A DNA stretch of 51,832 bases from Stenotrophomonas terrae (GCF_001431465.1 NZ_LDJJ01000055.1:1-51832); one strand, 5' to 3'. Positions 1-8,942 are shown, numbered from the stretch's first letter. Notes: generated by a model from the letters alone, not told the origin. Made by a program: numbers and translations.

Positions 1-28
1 ATGCGGGAGAGGGGCTAAAGACAAAAAC

Positions 29-104
29 TACCCCTCCCCAACCCTCCCCTTTGCTACGCAAAAGGGAGGGAGCGTAGTGCCGAGCCATGCTCGGCAGGGG
101 CTTT
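29..104 (+). repeat. 76-bp repeat with SMAG-type palindrome, copy 1
   Basis: This 76-bp segment recurs at 2025-2100 with a single substitution. Its left part has a CCCTCCCTTT-type palindrome around TACGCAAAAGGGAGGG. Its right part (74-97) is a GTAG-headed hairpin with stem TGCCGAGC / GCTCGGCA, the form known in Stenotrophomonas as SMAG repeats. Bases 1-16 look like the tail of another palindromic repeat (compare 4487-4511). I see no gene in 105-292. Confidence 0.85.
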
Positions 105-292
105 CCCAATGAACCCTGCCAACCACCCGCGCATCCATCGCCGTAAAAGCCCACCACGCGACACAAGAACGGCCCAGAAACAACTGCATCCAAGCCAACC
201 CTCGCTTCAAAACGGACCGCGCCGTCCTTCAACACAACGGTAAGCACTAAAGCGCTAGGCTGTACCCCTGTCTCCAGCCGGGCGAACCCTCG

Positions 293-1993
293 ATGAAAAT
301 GATTCTGGCCGCGTCCATCCTGGCCGCGCTCACGGCCCCCGCCGCCAACGCCGCCGACACGCTGTACTCCGGCGGCCCGATCGTCACTGTCGATGACAAG
401 CAGCCCAGCGCCGAAGCCATCGTGGTGCGCGATGGCCGCATCGCCTTTGTCGGCACCCACAAGGCGGCACGCCGCTTCAGCCCACAGGCGCAGCAAGTTG
501 ATCTTCAAGGCCGCACCCTGACGCCGGGTTTCATTGATGCGCATGGCCACGTTTCCGGCGTTGGCTTGCAGGCGCTGTCCGCCAACCTGCTGCCCGCCCC
601 CGATGGCGAAGGCAATTCGATCCCCGCGCTGCAGAAGATCATGCGCGAGTTCCGCGCGCACCCCACTACGCCCGAGGGCTACAAGGTACTGATCGGTTTC
701 GGCTACGACGATTCGCAGCTGGTCGAACAGCGGCACCCGACCCGCCAGGATCTGGATGCCATCGCCACCGATATTCCCGTCATTCTGATGCATCAATCCG
801 GCCATCTCGGCGCCTACAACAGCAAGGCGCTGGAGTTGGCCGGCATCACCGCTGACACGCCCAATCCGCCGGGCGGCGTGATCCGCCGCGAACCGGGCAG
901 CAACGTCCCCGATGGCGTGCTTGAAGAAAGCGCACACAACATGGCCCTGGCCAAGCTGATGCCGGCCATGACCCTCGAGCAGTCAATGGCCATGCTTGAG
1001 GCCGGGCAGGCCTTGTACATGAAATACGGCTACACCACCGCACAGGATGGCAAGACCGATGCCGGCACCTTGCAGCTGCTGCCCATGGCCGCCAAGGCCG
1101 GCAAGCTGAAGATCGACGTGGTGTCCTATCCCGATATCGAGGTGGCACTGCACAACCCGGCCATGCAGGGGCCGTTCTACGGCCTGAACTACACCGACCA
1201 CTTCCGCATCGGTGGCGTGAAGATCAGCCTGGATGGCTCGCCGCAGGGCAAGACCGCGTGGCTGACCAAGCCCTACTACAAAGTGCCCGAGGGCGAGAAG
1301 CCGGACTATGCCGGTTATCCCGCGTTTCCAACCGCCAAGGTCGATGACCTGATCACCCAGGCCTGGGGACATGATTGGCAGGTGCTGGCGCATGCCAATG
1401 GCGATGCCGCCATCGACCAGCTGATCCATGCCGTGTCCGTCGCTGAAGCGAAGTACCCGGACAAGCATCTCGTCCCGGTGCTGATCCACGGCCAGACCCT
1501 GCGCAAGGACCAGGTGGGCGAACTGCGCCGTCTGGGCATTTTCCCGTCACTGTTCCCGATGCACACCTATTACTGGGGCGATTGGCACCGCGACTCGGTG
1601 TTGGGGCCGGAACGCGCCGAGAACATTTCGCCGACGCAGTGGGTACTGGACGCCGGCATGGTGTTCACCTCGCACCACGATGCGCCGGTGGTGTTCCCGG
1701 ATTCGATGCGGGTGCTGGACGCAACGGTCAACCGCGTGACCCGCAGCGGCCGTGTGCTCGGCCCGGAGCAGCGCGTATCCCCGGAAATCGCACTGAAATC
1801 CATCACTTTGTGGGCGGCGCGGCAGTATGCCGAGGAGAGCAGCAAGGGCTCGATCGAAGTCGGCAAGCGCGCGGATCTGGCGGTATTGTCGGACAACCCG
1901 CTGAGCATCGAGCGCAGCCAGCTGCACACCATCAAGGTGCTGCAGACCATCAAGGACGGCGAAGTGGTCTACGAAGCAAAGCCGACACCTTGA
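293..1993 (+). CDS. Exported metal-dependent amidohydrolase (Amidohydro_3 / YtcJ-like)
   Basis: The 566-aa protein begins with a typical signal peptide (MKMILAASILAALTAPAANA, likely cut after residue 20), so it probably acts in the periplasm. The mature protein opens with the amidohydrolase composite domain (TLYSGGPIVTVDD, then GRTLTPGFIDAHGHVSG with the HxH metal ligands near residue 82). A conserved late segment TSHHDAPV carries the Asp/His pair, and KGSIEVGKRADLAVL is the usual C-terminal signature. Such enzymes hydrolyse amide or related C-N bonds with one or two metal ions; the substrate cannot be read from sequence. The ATG at 293 is chosen because it places the signal peptide at the N-terminus, although no strong ribosome binding site precedes it. 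The gene stands alone between two 76-bp direct repeats. Confidence 0.85.
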   Translation: MKMILAASILAALTAPAANAADTLYSGGPIVTVDDKQPSAEAIVVRDGRIAFVGTHKAARRFSPQAQQVDLQGRTLTPGFIDAHGHVSGVGLQALSANLLPAPDGEGNSIPALQKIMREFRAHPTTPEGYKVLIGFGYDDSQLVEQRHPTRQDLDAIATDIPVILMHQSGHLGAYNSKALELAGITADTPNPPGGVIRREPGSNVPDGVLEESAHNMALAKLMPAMTLEQSMAMLEAGQALYMKYGYTTAQDGKTDAGTLQLLPMAAKAGKLKIDVVSYPDIEVALHNPAMQGPFYGLNYTDHFRIGGVKISLDGSPQGKTAWLTKPYYKVPEGEKPDYAGYPAFPTAKVDDLITQAWGHDWQVLAHANGDAAIDQLIHAVSVAEAKYPDKHLVPVLIHGQTLRKDQVGELRRLGIFPSLFPMHTYYWGDWHRDSVLGPERAENISPTQWVLDAGMVFTSHHDAPVVFPDSMRVLDATVNRVTRSGRVLGPEQRVSPEIALKSITLWAARQYAEESSKGSIEVGKRADLAVLSDNPLSIERSQLHTIKVLQTIKDGEVVYEAKPTP

Positions 1994-2024
1994 GCAGCCT
2001 GGCTGGAGCGCGGGGCATGAAGCT

Positions 2025-2100
2025 TACCCCTCCTCAACCCTCCCCTTTGCTACGCAAAAGGGAGGGAGCGTAGTGCCGAGCCATGCTCGGCAGGGGCTTT
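2025..2100 (+). repeat. 76-bp repeat with SMAG-type palindrome, copy 2
   Basis: 75 of 76 bases match 29-104, in the same orientation. The GTAG-headed hairpin is at 2070-2093. With copy 1 it frames the amidohydrolase gene. The rest of 2101-2218 shows no gene. Confidence 0.85.
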
Positions 2101-2218
2101 ACCCGTAACGCTTGACGTCTTGGCAGCGGCCCGAGCCGTGAGACCACGGCGATACCCGAAGTCGAAGGCGCATTGAGCTGGCCGAAGCAGCCACGGCAAG
2201 GCCTATCGGCTAACGGCT

Positions 2219-2257
2219 ACCCTCTCCCCAACCCCTCTCCCGGCGGGAGAGGGGCTT
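2219..2257 (+). repeat. Short palindromic repeat (CTCTCCC..GGGAGAG type)
   Basis: The palindrome CCCCTCTCCCGGCGGGAGAGGGG is preceded by CTCTCCCCAA. It belongs to the same family as the elements at 4353-4525, 4921-4967 and 8891-8938 and inside mfd (16413-16450). It lies just downstream of zur (minus strand) and could act as its transcript end, although there is no clear T-tract. Confidence 0.6.
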
Positions 2258-2301
2258 CAAGCACCAGCCTGGGCTTTGAGCATCAGCCTAGGCAGCAAGC
2301 T

Positions 2302-2787
2302 TCAGCCTGCGCAGCTCGCACACAGACCATGCACTTCCAGCGTCTGCGCCTGCGGTTTGAAACCCAGTTCCTTGGCGCGGGCTTCCAACTGACGGACGAT
2401 GTCGCGGTCCTCCAGCTCCACCGCGCTATGGCAGCGGTCGCAGATCAGGAACGGCACCGAGTGCTGGTTGCTGCTGGGGTGATGGCAGGCGACAAACGAG
2501 TTGACCGAGGCCAGCTTGTGCACGAAGCCATTGGCCATCAGGAAATCCAGCGCACGGTACACGGTGGGCGGGGCATCGGCACCCACGCCCTTGCCTTCGC
2601 GCACCCATTCGAGCAGCTCGTAGGCCTTGACCGGCTTGCCCGCCTCGGCGATGAGGCGCAGCACGTTGGCGCGGATCGGCGTCAGCCGCAAACCGCGCTC
2701 ACGGCACACCCGCTCGACCACCGCAACAAAATCCGCCGCGTCTTCAACGTGGTGGTGCGGGGCGGTACAGGAGTGTGCGTCGGTCAT
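2302..2787 (-). CDS. zur: Fur-family zinc uptake regulator (Zur-like)
   Basis: The protein is 161 aa, normal for the Fur family. The N-terminal winged-helix region (about 20-95) has LRLTPIRANVLRLI and PPTVYRALDFLMANGFVHKL, which is the DNA-binding pattern of Fur/Zur. The C-terminal dimerisation part has two CxxC pairs (C116/C119 and C156/C159) that would hold structural zinc, and a cluster C101-H102-H103 ... H109 that fits a regulatory zinc site. The C-terminal pair GLCASC and the histidine-rich N-terminus favour Zur over Fur, but this is inference. It would repress zinc-uptake genes when zinc is plentiful. It lies 16 bp after gltX on the same strand and is probably cotranscribed with it. Confidence 0.8.
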   Translation of the reverse strand: MTDAHSCTAPHHHVEDAADFVAVVERVCRERGLRLTPIRANVLRLIAEAGKPVKAYELLEWVREGKGVGADAPPTVYRALDFLMANGFVHKLASVNSFVACHHPSSNQHSVPFLICDRCHSAVELEDRDIVRQLEARAKELGFKPQAQTLEVHGLCASCAG

Positions 2788-2803
2788 GGCTACCTCGTCG
2801 GAA

Positions 2804-4204
2804 TCAGGCCGTTGGGATCTTGATGAGTGCGGCGTCGATGCGTTTCAAGGCCTCGTCGCGGCCGGCCAGGTACACGGTATGGGAAATGTCAGGGCTCACC
2901 TGGGTGCCTGTGATGGCCACGCGCAGCGGCTGGGCAACCTTGCCCATGCCGATTTCCAGCTGCGCGGCCACGTCGTGCAGCGCCGCCGACACGCCTTCGG
3001 CAGTCCATTCAGCCGCGGCCAGCAGCTCGCGGGCCTTGCCCAGCGGAACCTCGGCGCCGGCTTTGAAGTGCTTGGCCACCGCAGCTTCGTCGTACTCGTT
3101 CAGCGGCGTGTACCAGACCACGGCCTTCTCGGCCATTTCCTTCAGGGTCTGCACGCGCTCACGCAGGGCGATGACCACGTCGACCGGTGCCGGGCCCTTG
3201 GCCAGGTCCAGGCCCAGCTTTTCCAGCTGGTAGACCAGGTGTGGCGCAATGGATTCGGGCGTCTCGGTCTTCAGGAAGTGCTGGTTGACCCAGCCCAACT
3301 TGGCCATGTCCAGGCGCGCGGCCTTGGAATTGCAGTTGGTGACGTCGAACAGGTCGATCAGTTCCTGGCGGGTGAAGATCTCCTGGTCGCCGTGCGACCA
3401 GCCCAGACGGGCCAGGTAGCTCAGCAGCGCCTCGGGCAGGTAACCGGCGTCCTTGTACTGCATGACATCGGCCGCGCCGGTGCGCTTGGACAGCTTGGCA
3501 CCCTGCTCGTCCAGGATCATCGGCATATGGCCGAACTTCGGCACCGGCGCACCGATGGCCTGGTACAGGTTGATCTGGCGCGGAGTGTTGTTGATGTGGT
3601 CATCACCGCGGATGACCTCATTGATGTTCATGTCCCAATCGTCCACCACCACCGCGAAGTTGTAGGTGGGGTAGCCATCCGGACGGAAGATGACCATGTC
3701 ATCCAGCTCGCTGTTGGCGATTTCGATGTTGCCCTTGATCAGGTCATCAAACAGCACCGTGCCGTCGAGCGGGTTCTTGAAGCGGATGACGCGGTTCGGG
3801 TCGTCCTTGTACGGCAGCTTGAGCTCGCGGGCGGCACCGTTGTAACGCGGCTTCTCCTGCTTGGCCATGGCGGCTTCGCGCATGGCGTCCAGCTCTTCCT
3901 TGGTTTCGTAGGCGTAGTAGGCCTTGCCGTCGGCAATCAGCTGCTCGGCCACTTCCTTGTAACGGGCAACGCGGTCGGTCTGGTAGATCGGGCCCTCGTC
4001 ATAGCCCAGCCCCAGCCAATCCATCGCCTCGAGGATGGCATCGATGGCAGCCTGGGTTGAGCGCTCGCGGTCGGTATCTTCAATGCGCAACACGAACTCA
4101 CCGCCACGGTGGCGCGCCTCCAGCCAGCAATACAGCGCGGTGCGGGCGCCACCAATATGCAGGTAGCCGGTGGGACTGGGGGCAAAGCGGGTACGGACGG
4201 TCAT
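2804..4204 (-). CDS. gltX: Glutamyl-tRNA synthetase
   Basis: The 466-aa class I aminoacyl-tRNA synthetase attaches glutamate to tRNA-Glu in the cytoplasm. The HIGH-type motif is [11 protein letters not shown] (residues 9-19), followed by [13 protein letters not shown]. The KMSKS-type motif is AKLSKRTGA (about residue 240) after PMILDEQG. Length and start fit bacterial GltX; the ATG at 4204 leads directly into [11 protein letters not shown]. It is the first gene of a short minus-strand unit with zur. Confidence 0.97.
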   Translation of the reverse strand: MTVRTRFAPSPTGYLHIGGARTALYCWLEARHRGGEFVLRIEDTDRERSTQAAIDAILEAMDWLGLGYDEGPIYQTDRVARYKEVAEQLIADGKAYYAYETKEELDAMREAAMAKQEKPRYNGAARELKLPYKDDPNRVIRFKNPLDGTVLFDDLIKGNIEIANSELDDMVIFRPDGYPTYNFAVVVDDWDMNINEVIRGDDHINNTPRQINLYQAIGAPVPKFGHMPMILDEQGAKLSKRTGAADVMQYKDAGYLPEALLSYLARLGWSHGDQEIFTRQELIDLFDVTNCNSKAARLDMAKLGWVNQHFLKTETPESIAPHLVYQLEKLGLDLAKGPAPVDVVIALRERVQTLKEMAEKAVVWYTPLNEYDEAAVAKHFKAGAEVPLGKARELLAAAEWTAEGVSAALHDVAAQLEIGMGKVAQPLRVAITGTQVSPDISHTVYLAGRDEALKRIDAALIKIPTA

Positions 4205-4352
4205 GACGGGCGCAGAAGTGGGAATCGGGGCATTTTACCTCTTCCCCCGCATTGACGTAGTTGAGGGGCTTTTAACACCGCCCTTCAAGTAGTTATGGAC
4301 TTTCTTGTTGAAGACCATCAAGGGCGAACGGCGGAGAGGAAGATCAAAAGCT

Positions 4353-4525
4353 CCCCCTCATCCGCCCCTTTGGGGCACCTTCTCCCGCAGGCGGGAGAAG
4401 GGAGCAACAGCCTGCGATCTGAAGCTGTCAGCCCTTCTCCCGCAGGCGGGAGAAGGGAGCAAAACCCCGCGATCTGCAGCTGTAAGCCCCTCTCCCGCCT
4501 GCGGGAGAGGGGTTGGGGTGAGGGC
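4353..4525. repeat. Tandem palindromic repeats, 55-bp period
   Basis: Three near-identical palindromes (CTTCTCCCGCAGGCGGGAGAAG-type cores) sit at about 4377-4401, 4432-4456 and 4487-4511, exactly 55 bp apart. The spacers also match: each runs from GAGCAA through GATCTG.AGCTGT.AGCC. The first copy has a left arm TCATCCGCCCCTTTGGGGCACC. This is therefore about 2.5 copies of a 55-bp tandem unit. No gene is seen in 4205-4352, which should hold the gltX promoter. Confidence 0.75.
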
Positions 4526-4534
4526 GCCTCTTGT

Positions 4535-4612
4535 TTTGGCTTCGGCTTCGGCTTCGGCTTCGGCTCTGGTTTTGGTTTTGGCTTTGGCTTTGGCCCTTGC
4601 CCTTGCCCTTGC
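4535..4612. repeat. Thirteen in-register hexanucleotide repeats
   Basis: Thirteen consecutive 6-mers run without a break in register: TTTGGC, TTCGGC x4, TCTGGT, TTTGGT, TTTGGC x3, CCTTGC x3. They end four bases before the structured repeat at 4616. Two more hexamers (TCTTGC x2, 4863-4874) follow that repeat on its other side. Confidence 0.85.
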
Positions 4613-4615
4613 TCC

Positions 4616-4862
4616 AGCTTTTGACTTACCGGGTCCCCTTCCGCAGCGACGGAGCTGGCAGACAAGACCCCGCATGGGGCGACGCACAGGGACGTGCGTC
4701 GTTTTTCGACGAGACAGGGATGTCTCTTCGAAAAATCCTGCCAGCGGAGTGGACCCGCGTCGCGTAGCGGCGTGGGCGCGGAGGCAGGGTGTGTTTCTTT
4801 TGGTTACTTCTTCTTTGCACAAGCAAAGAAAAGTGACTCGCTCCCCGCAGGGGAGTGAAAGC
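4616..4862. repeat. Structured intergenic repeat, copy 1
   Basis: This 247-bp unit matches 8589-8837 with roughly ten differences. It is packed with hairpins: CCCCGCATGGGG; GACGCACAGGGACGTGCGTC (4681-4700); a 15-bp inverted repeat TTTTTCGACGAGACA / TGTCTCTTCGAAAAA (4702-4716 / 4721-4735, one mismatch); CTTTGC-ACAA-GCAAAG near 4813-4828; and CTCCCC-GCA-GGGGAG. It is flanked by hexamer runs. No open frame with a start site and coding-like composition is convincing, so I do not call a protein. Confidence 0.8.
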
Positions 4863-4920
4863 TCTTGCTCTTGCTTGTCAACGGGACAACAAAGCGCCAG
4901 CAACAGCTAGAGCCAAAGCT

Positions 4921-4967
4921 CCCCTCATCCGCCCTTCGGGCACCTTCTCCCGCAGGCGGGAGAAGGG
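4921..4967. repeat. Palindromic repeat downstream of structured repeat copy 1
   Basis: The element reads CCCCTCATCCGCCCTTCGGG, then CACC, then the palindrome TTCTCCCGCAGGCGGGAGAA. The same element follows copy 2 at 8891-8938. It consists of two adjacent hairpins (CCCTTCGGG and CTTCTCCCGC/GCGGGAGAAG). Confidence 0.75.
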
Positions 4968-5004
4968 CTACATCCGGCCTTAGCTTGTTGTGCCTCCAAA
5001 AGCA

Positions 5005-5027
5005 GAAGGGCCGCAATGCGGCCCTTC
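5005..5027 (-). terminator. Terminator of the M28 peptidase gene
   Basis: A perfect 10-bp stem GAAGGGCCGC / GCGGCCCTTC closes a 3-nt loop, 22 bp beyond the stop codon of the peptidase gene. On the minus strand it is followed by a short T-rich stretch (GCTTTTGG). Confidence 0.65.
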
Positions 5028-5048
5028 CTTCAAGCAAACCCAGCTAAC

Positions 5049-6641
5049 TCACTTCTCCAACAACGGCTTGCGCGGGAAACGCTCCTCGCGCATCGCAGCG
5101 TTGTAGACAAACGACGCCACAATCGCCGCCGCCTGCTTCAGATCCTCCGCCTCGGCGTGGTCCCAGGTATCCAGATGGCTGTGATGCACATTGCTGAAGT
5201 AGTCCAGACGATCCTGCACGAACTGGAAGCCCGGCAGACCCACCCGGTCATAACTGATGTGGTCCGTGCTGCCGGTGTTGCGCGACACCACCGTGGTTGC
5301 CCCCACATCGTTGAACGGCTTCAACCACGCCTCGAAGATCGGCATCGCCGCCATGTTTTCCTGCGCATAGATGCCACGGAACCGGCCCGAACCATTGTCC
5401 ATGTTGAAGTAGACCTGGAACTTGTCGTAATCACGCATCTTCTGCAACGGCCCAGTCGGCTCACGCAGCGACGCCGGCAATGCCTTCTGCGCCGCATCGG
5501 TCGGCTCCGGGTAACGCGCGAAGTGCTGCGCCACATAGGCCTGCGAACCGATCAGACCCTGCTCCTCACCACTCCACAAACCTACCCGGATCGTGCGCTT
5601 GGGCTTGGCACCCACTGCCTTGAGGATACGCATCGCCTCCATCATCACCGCCACGCCCGCGGCGTTGTCGGCAGCACCGGTGCCGGTATGCCAGGAGTCC
5701 ATATGCGCACCCAGCATCACGATCTCATCGGCCTTGCTGCTGCCACGGATCTCGGCCAGCGTGTTGTGGCCTGGCTGGTTGCTGTCATCGGTAAAGCGCG
5801 CATCAACATTGACCCGCAGCGTCACCGTCTGCTTGTCCTTGAGCGCCCGAACCAGCGGATTGAAGTGCTCGGCAATCATTGCCAGCTCGGGGATGCCCAC
5901 CGACTCACCGGCCTTGCGCGAGCCACCACCGGCCACGCGGATGATGCCGTTGTCCCAACCGCTGATGCTGATCGCCGCCAACGCACCTTCATCGATGAAG
6001 AACGCATTGACCGCCTTGGTCAGCTCCTGGCGCTCGTTGAAATCCTTCAAGCGCTTTGCACGGTCTTCTTCGGCCGTCTTGGGAATGGTGAAGGTCTGCA
6101 GGCCTTCCAGCGAGGTCGCATCGTGACGGTGCGAATCGGACTCGGTGCCACGCTTGTATTCGCGCGCATCACCCAGCAGCAGGATCTTGCCGCGCAGCTT
6201 GCCCTTGTACTTCTCAAGGTCGGCCAGCTTCTTGATGTCGACCTGGATCAGCTCACCTTCGACCGCGCCATTGGTACCCGGCGTCCACGCCTTGGGCAGG
6301 GCATGCAGCGGCTGTACGCGCTGACCCAGCATCTCGACGCTGGCCGAGGTGAACTCCCAACCGCGACCGAAGTCCTCGAAGGCCTCGTCGTGCACGTTGG
6401 TCAGGCCCCACTCGTTGAACTTGCCGCGCGTCCAGGTATTGGCCTGGGCCATCGCCGGTGAATTGGTCAGTCGCGGACCGATGTTCTCGGTCAGATGGCT
6501 GAAGGTATCCATCACCTGCGAACGATGGAAAGCCTCCTGACGGATCTTGCCCACCATATCCAGATCCACCTGCTCGGCTGCCTGCGCCGTGGCGCTCACC
6601 GCCAAGCCCATGCACAACGCCAACAAACCCCGCTTGATCAT
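5049..6641 (-). CDS. Exported M28-type zinc metallopeptidase (carboxypeptidase Q-like)
   Basis: This 530-aa protein starts with the signal peptide MIKRGLLALCMGLAVSATAQA, placing it in the periplasm or outside. The first half includes a protease-associated region. The catalytic half holds metal-ligand motifs of peptidase family M28: LGAHMDSWHTGTGAADNAAG (about residues 309-328, His and Asp ligands), WSGEEQGLIGS (about 355, the general base and Glu ligand) and a late HSHLDTWDH (about 490, His ligand). GSTDHISYDRVGLPGFQF is typical of the aminopeptidase/carboxypeptidase Q group. It probably trims peptides from one end; the exact specificity is not visible. It stands alone with its own terminator. 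Confidence 0.85.
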   Translation of the reverse strand: MIKRGLLALCMGLAVSATAQAAEQVDLDMVGKIRQEAFHRSQVMDTFSHLTENIGPRLTNSPAMAQANTWTRGKFNEWGLTNVHDEAFEDFGRGWEFTSASVEMLGQRVQPLHALPKAWTPGTNGAVEGELIQVDIKKLADLEKYKGKLRGKILLLGDAREYKRGTESDSHRHDATSLEGLQTFTIPKTAEEDRAKRLKDFNERQELTKAVNAFFIDEGALAAISISGWDNGIIRVAGGGSRKAGESVGIPELAMIAEHFNPLVRALKDKQTVTLRVNVDARFTDDSNQPGHNTLAEIRGSSKADEIVMLGAHMDSWHTGTGAADNAAGVAVMMEAMRILKAVGAKPKRTIRVGLWSGEEQGLIGSQAYVAQHFARYPEPTDAAQKALPASLREPTGPLQKMRDYDKFQVYFNMDNGSGRFRGIYAQENMAAMPIFEAWLKPFNDVGATTVVSRNTGSTDHISYDRVGLPGFQFVQDRLDYFSNVHHSHLDTWDHAEAEDLKQAAAIVASFVYNAAMREERFPRKPLLEK

Positions 6642-6745
6642 GCTTCCCCCGGCCTTAGGCCCAATGACAACAAAGCCTCGAGTCTAGCCAGCAGACAGCC
6701 CCCGCCGAGTCGGCCAATGGTCATGGTTGGCCGCAAATGGCCTGC

Positions 6746-7630
6746 TCAATCCGCGAGAGTCACCACTGCATGCGCAAGCGCGGGCTGCAGCTGACTTTGC
6801 CAATCACGGTCATTGGCGACCTGCGCGCGTTTGCGGCTGGCCTCGAAGGCAGCAAAGTCCAACTCGGCGTACGCCCACAGCTGCCCGTCGCCGGTTTGCG
6901 CCAGCACGCCGTCGGCAGGAAAGCCCACGTCCATCGGCGCATAGATCGCCGCCTCGCCGGTGTTCACATCCAGTGCCGGGCTCCACTCCGCCAGCCCCGC
7001 CGTTACCGACTGCGCAACGAACATGCGGTTTTCCAGCGCGCGAGCCAGGCAGCCGATGCGCACGCGCATTGCCCCGGCAGCGGTATCGGTGCAACTGGGC
7101 ACGATCAACAACCGCGCACCGGCCTCGTACTGGCGCCGCACCAGCAACGGGAACTCACTGTCGTAGCAGATCGCCACACCAACGCGGATGCCATCGACCT
7201 CGAAAACCTTCAACACCTCGCCTGGATCAATGATGCCGGTATGCTTCTCGAAACCGGTCAACTGCAGCTTGTCCTGCCACAAATGCTGGCCCTGCGGCGT
7301 CAACCAATCGCAGCGGTTGCGGTAGCGGCCATCACCGCCATCGAGCAGGAAGCTGCCGGCCACGACATGCATGTCCAGTTCCCGCGCCAAGCGCGCGAAC
7401 AGCTCAAGCCAGCGCTGCCGATACTGCTGGATGGCGGCCAGCGATGCCGCCAGATCACTGAAGATCGGCCGACCAAAACTGGCCGCCAACTCCAGCGAAA
7501 GGTACTCCGGCAACACGGCGATACGCGCACCGGCCGCAGCCGCTTCCCCCAGCACCTGCGACTGGCGCGCGGCAAAATCCTCAAAACTCGCTGGCGAGCC
7601 CACGGGATAGCGGGCAACGGCGATCTTCAT
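6746..7630 (-). CDS. Carbon-nitrogen hydrolase (nitrilase superfamily)
   Basis: The 294-aa cytoplasmic enzyme has the nitrilase-superfamily Glu-Lys-Cys triad: Glu in PEYLSLE (E42), Lys in WQDKLQLTGFEKH (about K119) and Cys in VAICYDSEFPLL (about C154). The length is usual. Such enzymes hydrolyse amides or nitriles; from memory, the LTGFEKH form is common in the group whose members are fused or paired to GNAT domains. Its start codon overlaps the stop of the upstream GNAT gene by four bases (ATGA), so translation is probably coupled. No gene is seen in 6642-6745. Confidence 0.88.
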   Translation of the reverse strand: MKIAVARYPVGSPASFEDFAARQSQVLGEAAAAGARIAVLPEYLSLELAASFGRPIFSDLAASLAAIQQYRQRWLELFARLARELDMHVVAGSFLLDGGDGRYRNRCDWLTPQGQHLWQDKLQLTGFEKHTGIIDPGEVLKVFEVDGIRVGVAICYDSEFPLLVRRQYEAGARLLIVPSCTDTAAGAMRVRIGCLARALENRMFVAQSVTAGLAEWSPALDVNTGEAAIYAPMDVGFPADGVLAQTGDGQLWAYAELDFAAFEASRKRAQVANDRDWQSQLQPALAHAVVTLAD

Positions 7631-8232
7631 GCAACAGCCTCCAAACTACGTGTCCAGAAAGTCAGCGGATGGGTGACATTGCCCTGCCCCACCTCTCCCC
7701 AATTCAACTGCATAGTCAGGCCCGGCCGCCGCTGGTAACCGCGCTTATGCCAGAACGCTGCGTTGTCGCGATGCCCGCGTGGCCGACGCGGGTCGTCATC
7801 CGCACGGTCCACCGCACAGAATGCGGTCAGCGCAAAGCGCCCCAAGGCACGCGCATGTGCCTCACGCGCATCGAAGAACGCATGACCGATACCCTGCCCC
7901 CGATACTCGGGCAGCAGGACGGACTCACCAAAATAGAACACCTGCGCGGGATCAATGCCTGCCTGCACAAACGGCTTGTGGAAAGCAGCAGCGTCATCGA
8001 GCAATGGCAGCCCCGTCGAAGCCCCAACCACCGCATCACCCGCGCGTGCAATTACGCAGACCGCATCCGGCGTTACAGCGTAGGCGGCAAGGTAGTCACG
8101 TTCGTAATCAAGACTGCCCTGGTAGAGATAGGGCCAATCCTTGAACACACCGATACGCAAGCGCGCGATGTCGTCGAGATGTGGCAGCAGTTGCTGGCCA
8201 GACAGCGAGGTGATAGTGAGTGCTGAGTGCAT
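7627..8232 (-). CDS. GNAT-family N-acetyltransferase
   Basis: The 201-aa protein has the GNAT core with the acetyl-CoA-binding loop as LLPEYRGQGIGHAFFDAREAHARALG (about residues 109-134; the Q/R-x-x-G-x-G/A signature is RGQGIG), and a late FAL-TAFCAVDRADDDPR segment. It is the first gene of a two-gene unit with the nitrilase-type enzyme, overlapping it by four bases. In many bacteria these two domains occur as one fused polypeptide (GNAT at the N-terminus, carbon-nitrogen hydrolase at the C-terminus), so they probably act on the same metabolite. The acceptor is unknown. Confidence 0.85.
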   Translation of the reverse strand: MHSALTITSLSGQQLLPHLDDIARLRIGVFKDWPYLYQGSLDYERDYLAAYAVTPDAVCVIARAGDAVVGASTGLPLLDDAAAFHKPFVQAGIDPAQVFYFGESVLLPEYRGQGIGHAFFDAREAHARALGRFALTAFCAVDRADDDPRRPRGHRDNAAFWHKRGYQRRPGLTMQLNWGEVGQGNVTHPLTFWTRSLEAVA

Positions 8233-8526
8233 GCACGGATTCTAGAGCTTGTGGCAGAGGGGTGCTCATCTTCAGCTTCTCCGGCACAGCCCTCCCCCCC
8301 CTGCTACACGCCCGAGCCCGCGTTTACACAAAGGCGCTCTGAGCAAAGCAAGCCAAGGGTCGCAAGCTGCTCACATTCGCCCCAGGAGGGGCTAAAGCTG
8401 CAATCGCGTTTATCGCGTTGGAGGACGTCGCCACCAGCCCACTGAATAACTGATCCGGCAGGATAAGCACTGCGACTGCAACAGCGGCAGCGGCTTCTGC
8501 TTCTGCGGCTTCTGCCTCTTCCGCTC

Positions 8527-8574
<48 letters not shown>

Positions 8575-8588
8575 TTGTCCTTGCCTTC

Positions 8589-8837
8589 AGCTTTTGACGT
8601 ACCGGGTCCCCTTCCGCAGCGACGGAGCTGGCAGACAAGACCCCGCATGGGGCGACGCACAGGGATGTGCGTCGTTTTTCGACGAGACAAGGATGTCTCG
8701 TCGAAAAATCCTGCCAGCGGAGTGGACCCGCGCCGCGTAGCGGCGTGGGCGCGGAGGCAGGGTGTGCTTTCTTTTGGTTATCTTTTCTTTGCACAAGCAA
8801 AGAAAAGTAACTCGCTCCCCGCAGGGGAGTGAAAGCT
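8589..8837. repeat. Structured intergenic repeat, copy 2
   Basis: This 249-bp unit is nearly identical to 4616-4862. Here the central inverted repeat is perfect: TTTTTCGACGAGACA (8675-8689), a 4-nt loop, then TGTCTCGTCGAAAAA (8694-8708). A second long stem is CTTTTCTTTGC (8782-8792), loop ACAA, GCAAAGAAAAG (8797-8807). CTCCCC-GCA-GGGGAG follows at 8815-8829. Several differences from copy 1 fall within stems, including the one that makes the central inverted repeat perfect here. Confidence 0.82.
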
Positions 8838-8890
8838 GTTGCTGTTGCTGTCAACGAAAACGAAGCAAAGCCAAAACCAAAGCTAAAAGC

Positions 8891-8938
8891 CCCCCTCATC
8901 CGCCCTTCGGGCACCTTCTCCCGCAAGCGGGAGAAGGG
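8891..8938. repeat. Palindromic repeat downstream of structured repeat copy 2
   Basis: Same element as 4921-4967, with one change in the palindrome centre (CGCAAGCG in place of CGCAGGCG). It lies about 50 bp from the structured unit in both copies, so the order hexamers - unit - hexamers - palindrome is conserved. Confidence 0.75.
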
Positions 8939-8942
8939 AGGC

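Noticed and set aside
28..210. 60-aa minus-strand open frame at the window start
   Set aside because: Half of it is the translated 76-bp repeat; no ribosome binding site and no similarity that I recognise.
4377..4512. Possible short CRISPR array
   Set aside because: The units are self-complementary, the spacers resemble each other and no cas genes are present.
4305..4910. Leu/Ala-rich open frames across structured repeat copy 1
   Set aside because: The repeats of Leu, Ala or Gly come from the hexamer run read in different frames. The two copies do not favour one frame, and no ribosome binding site is present.
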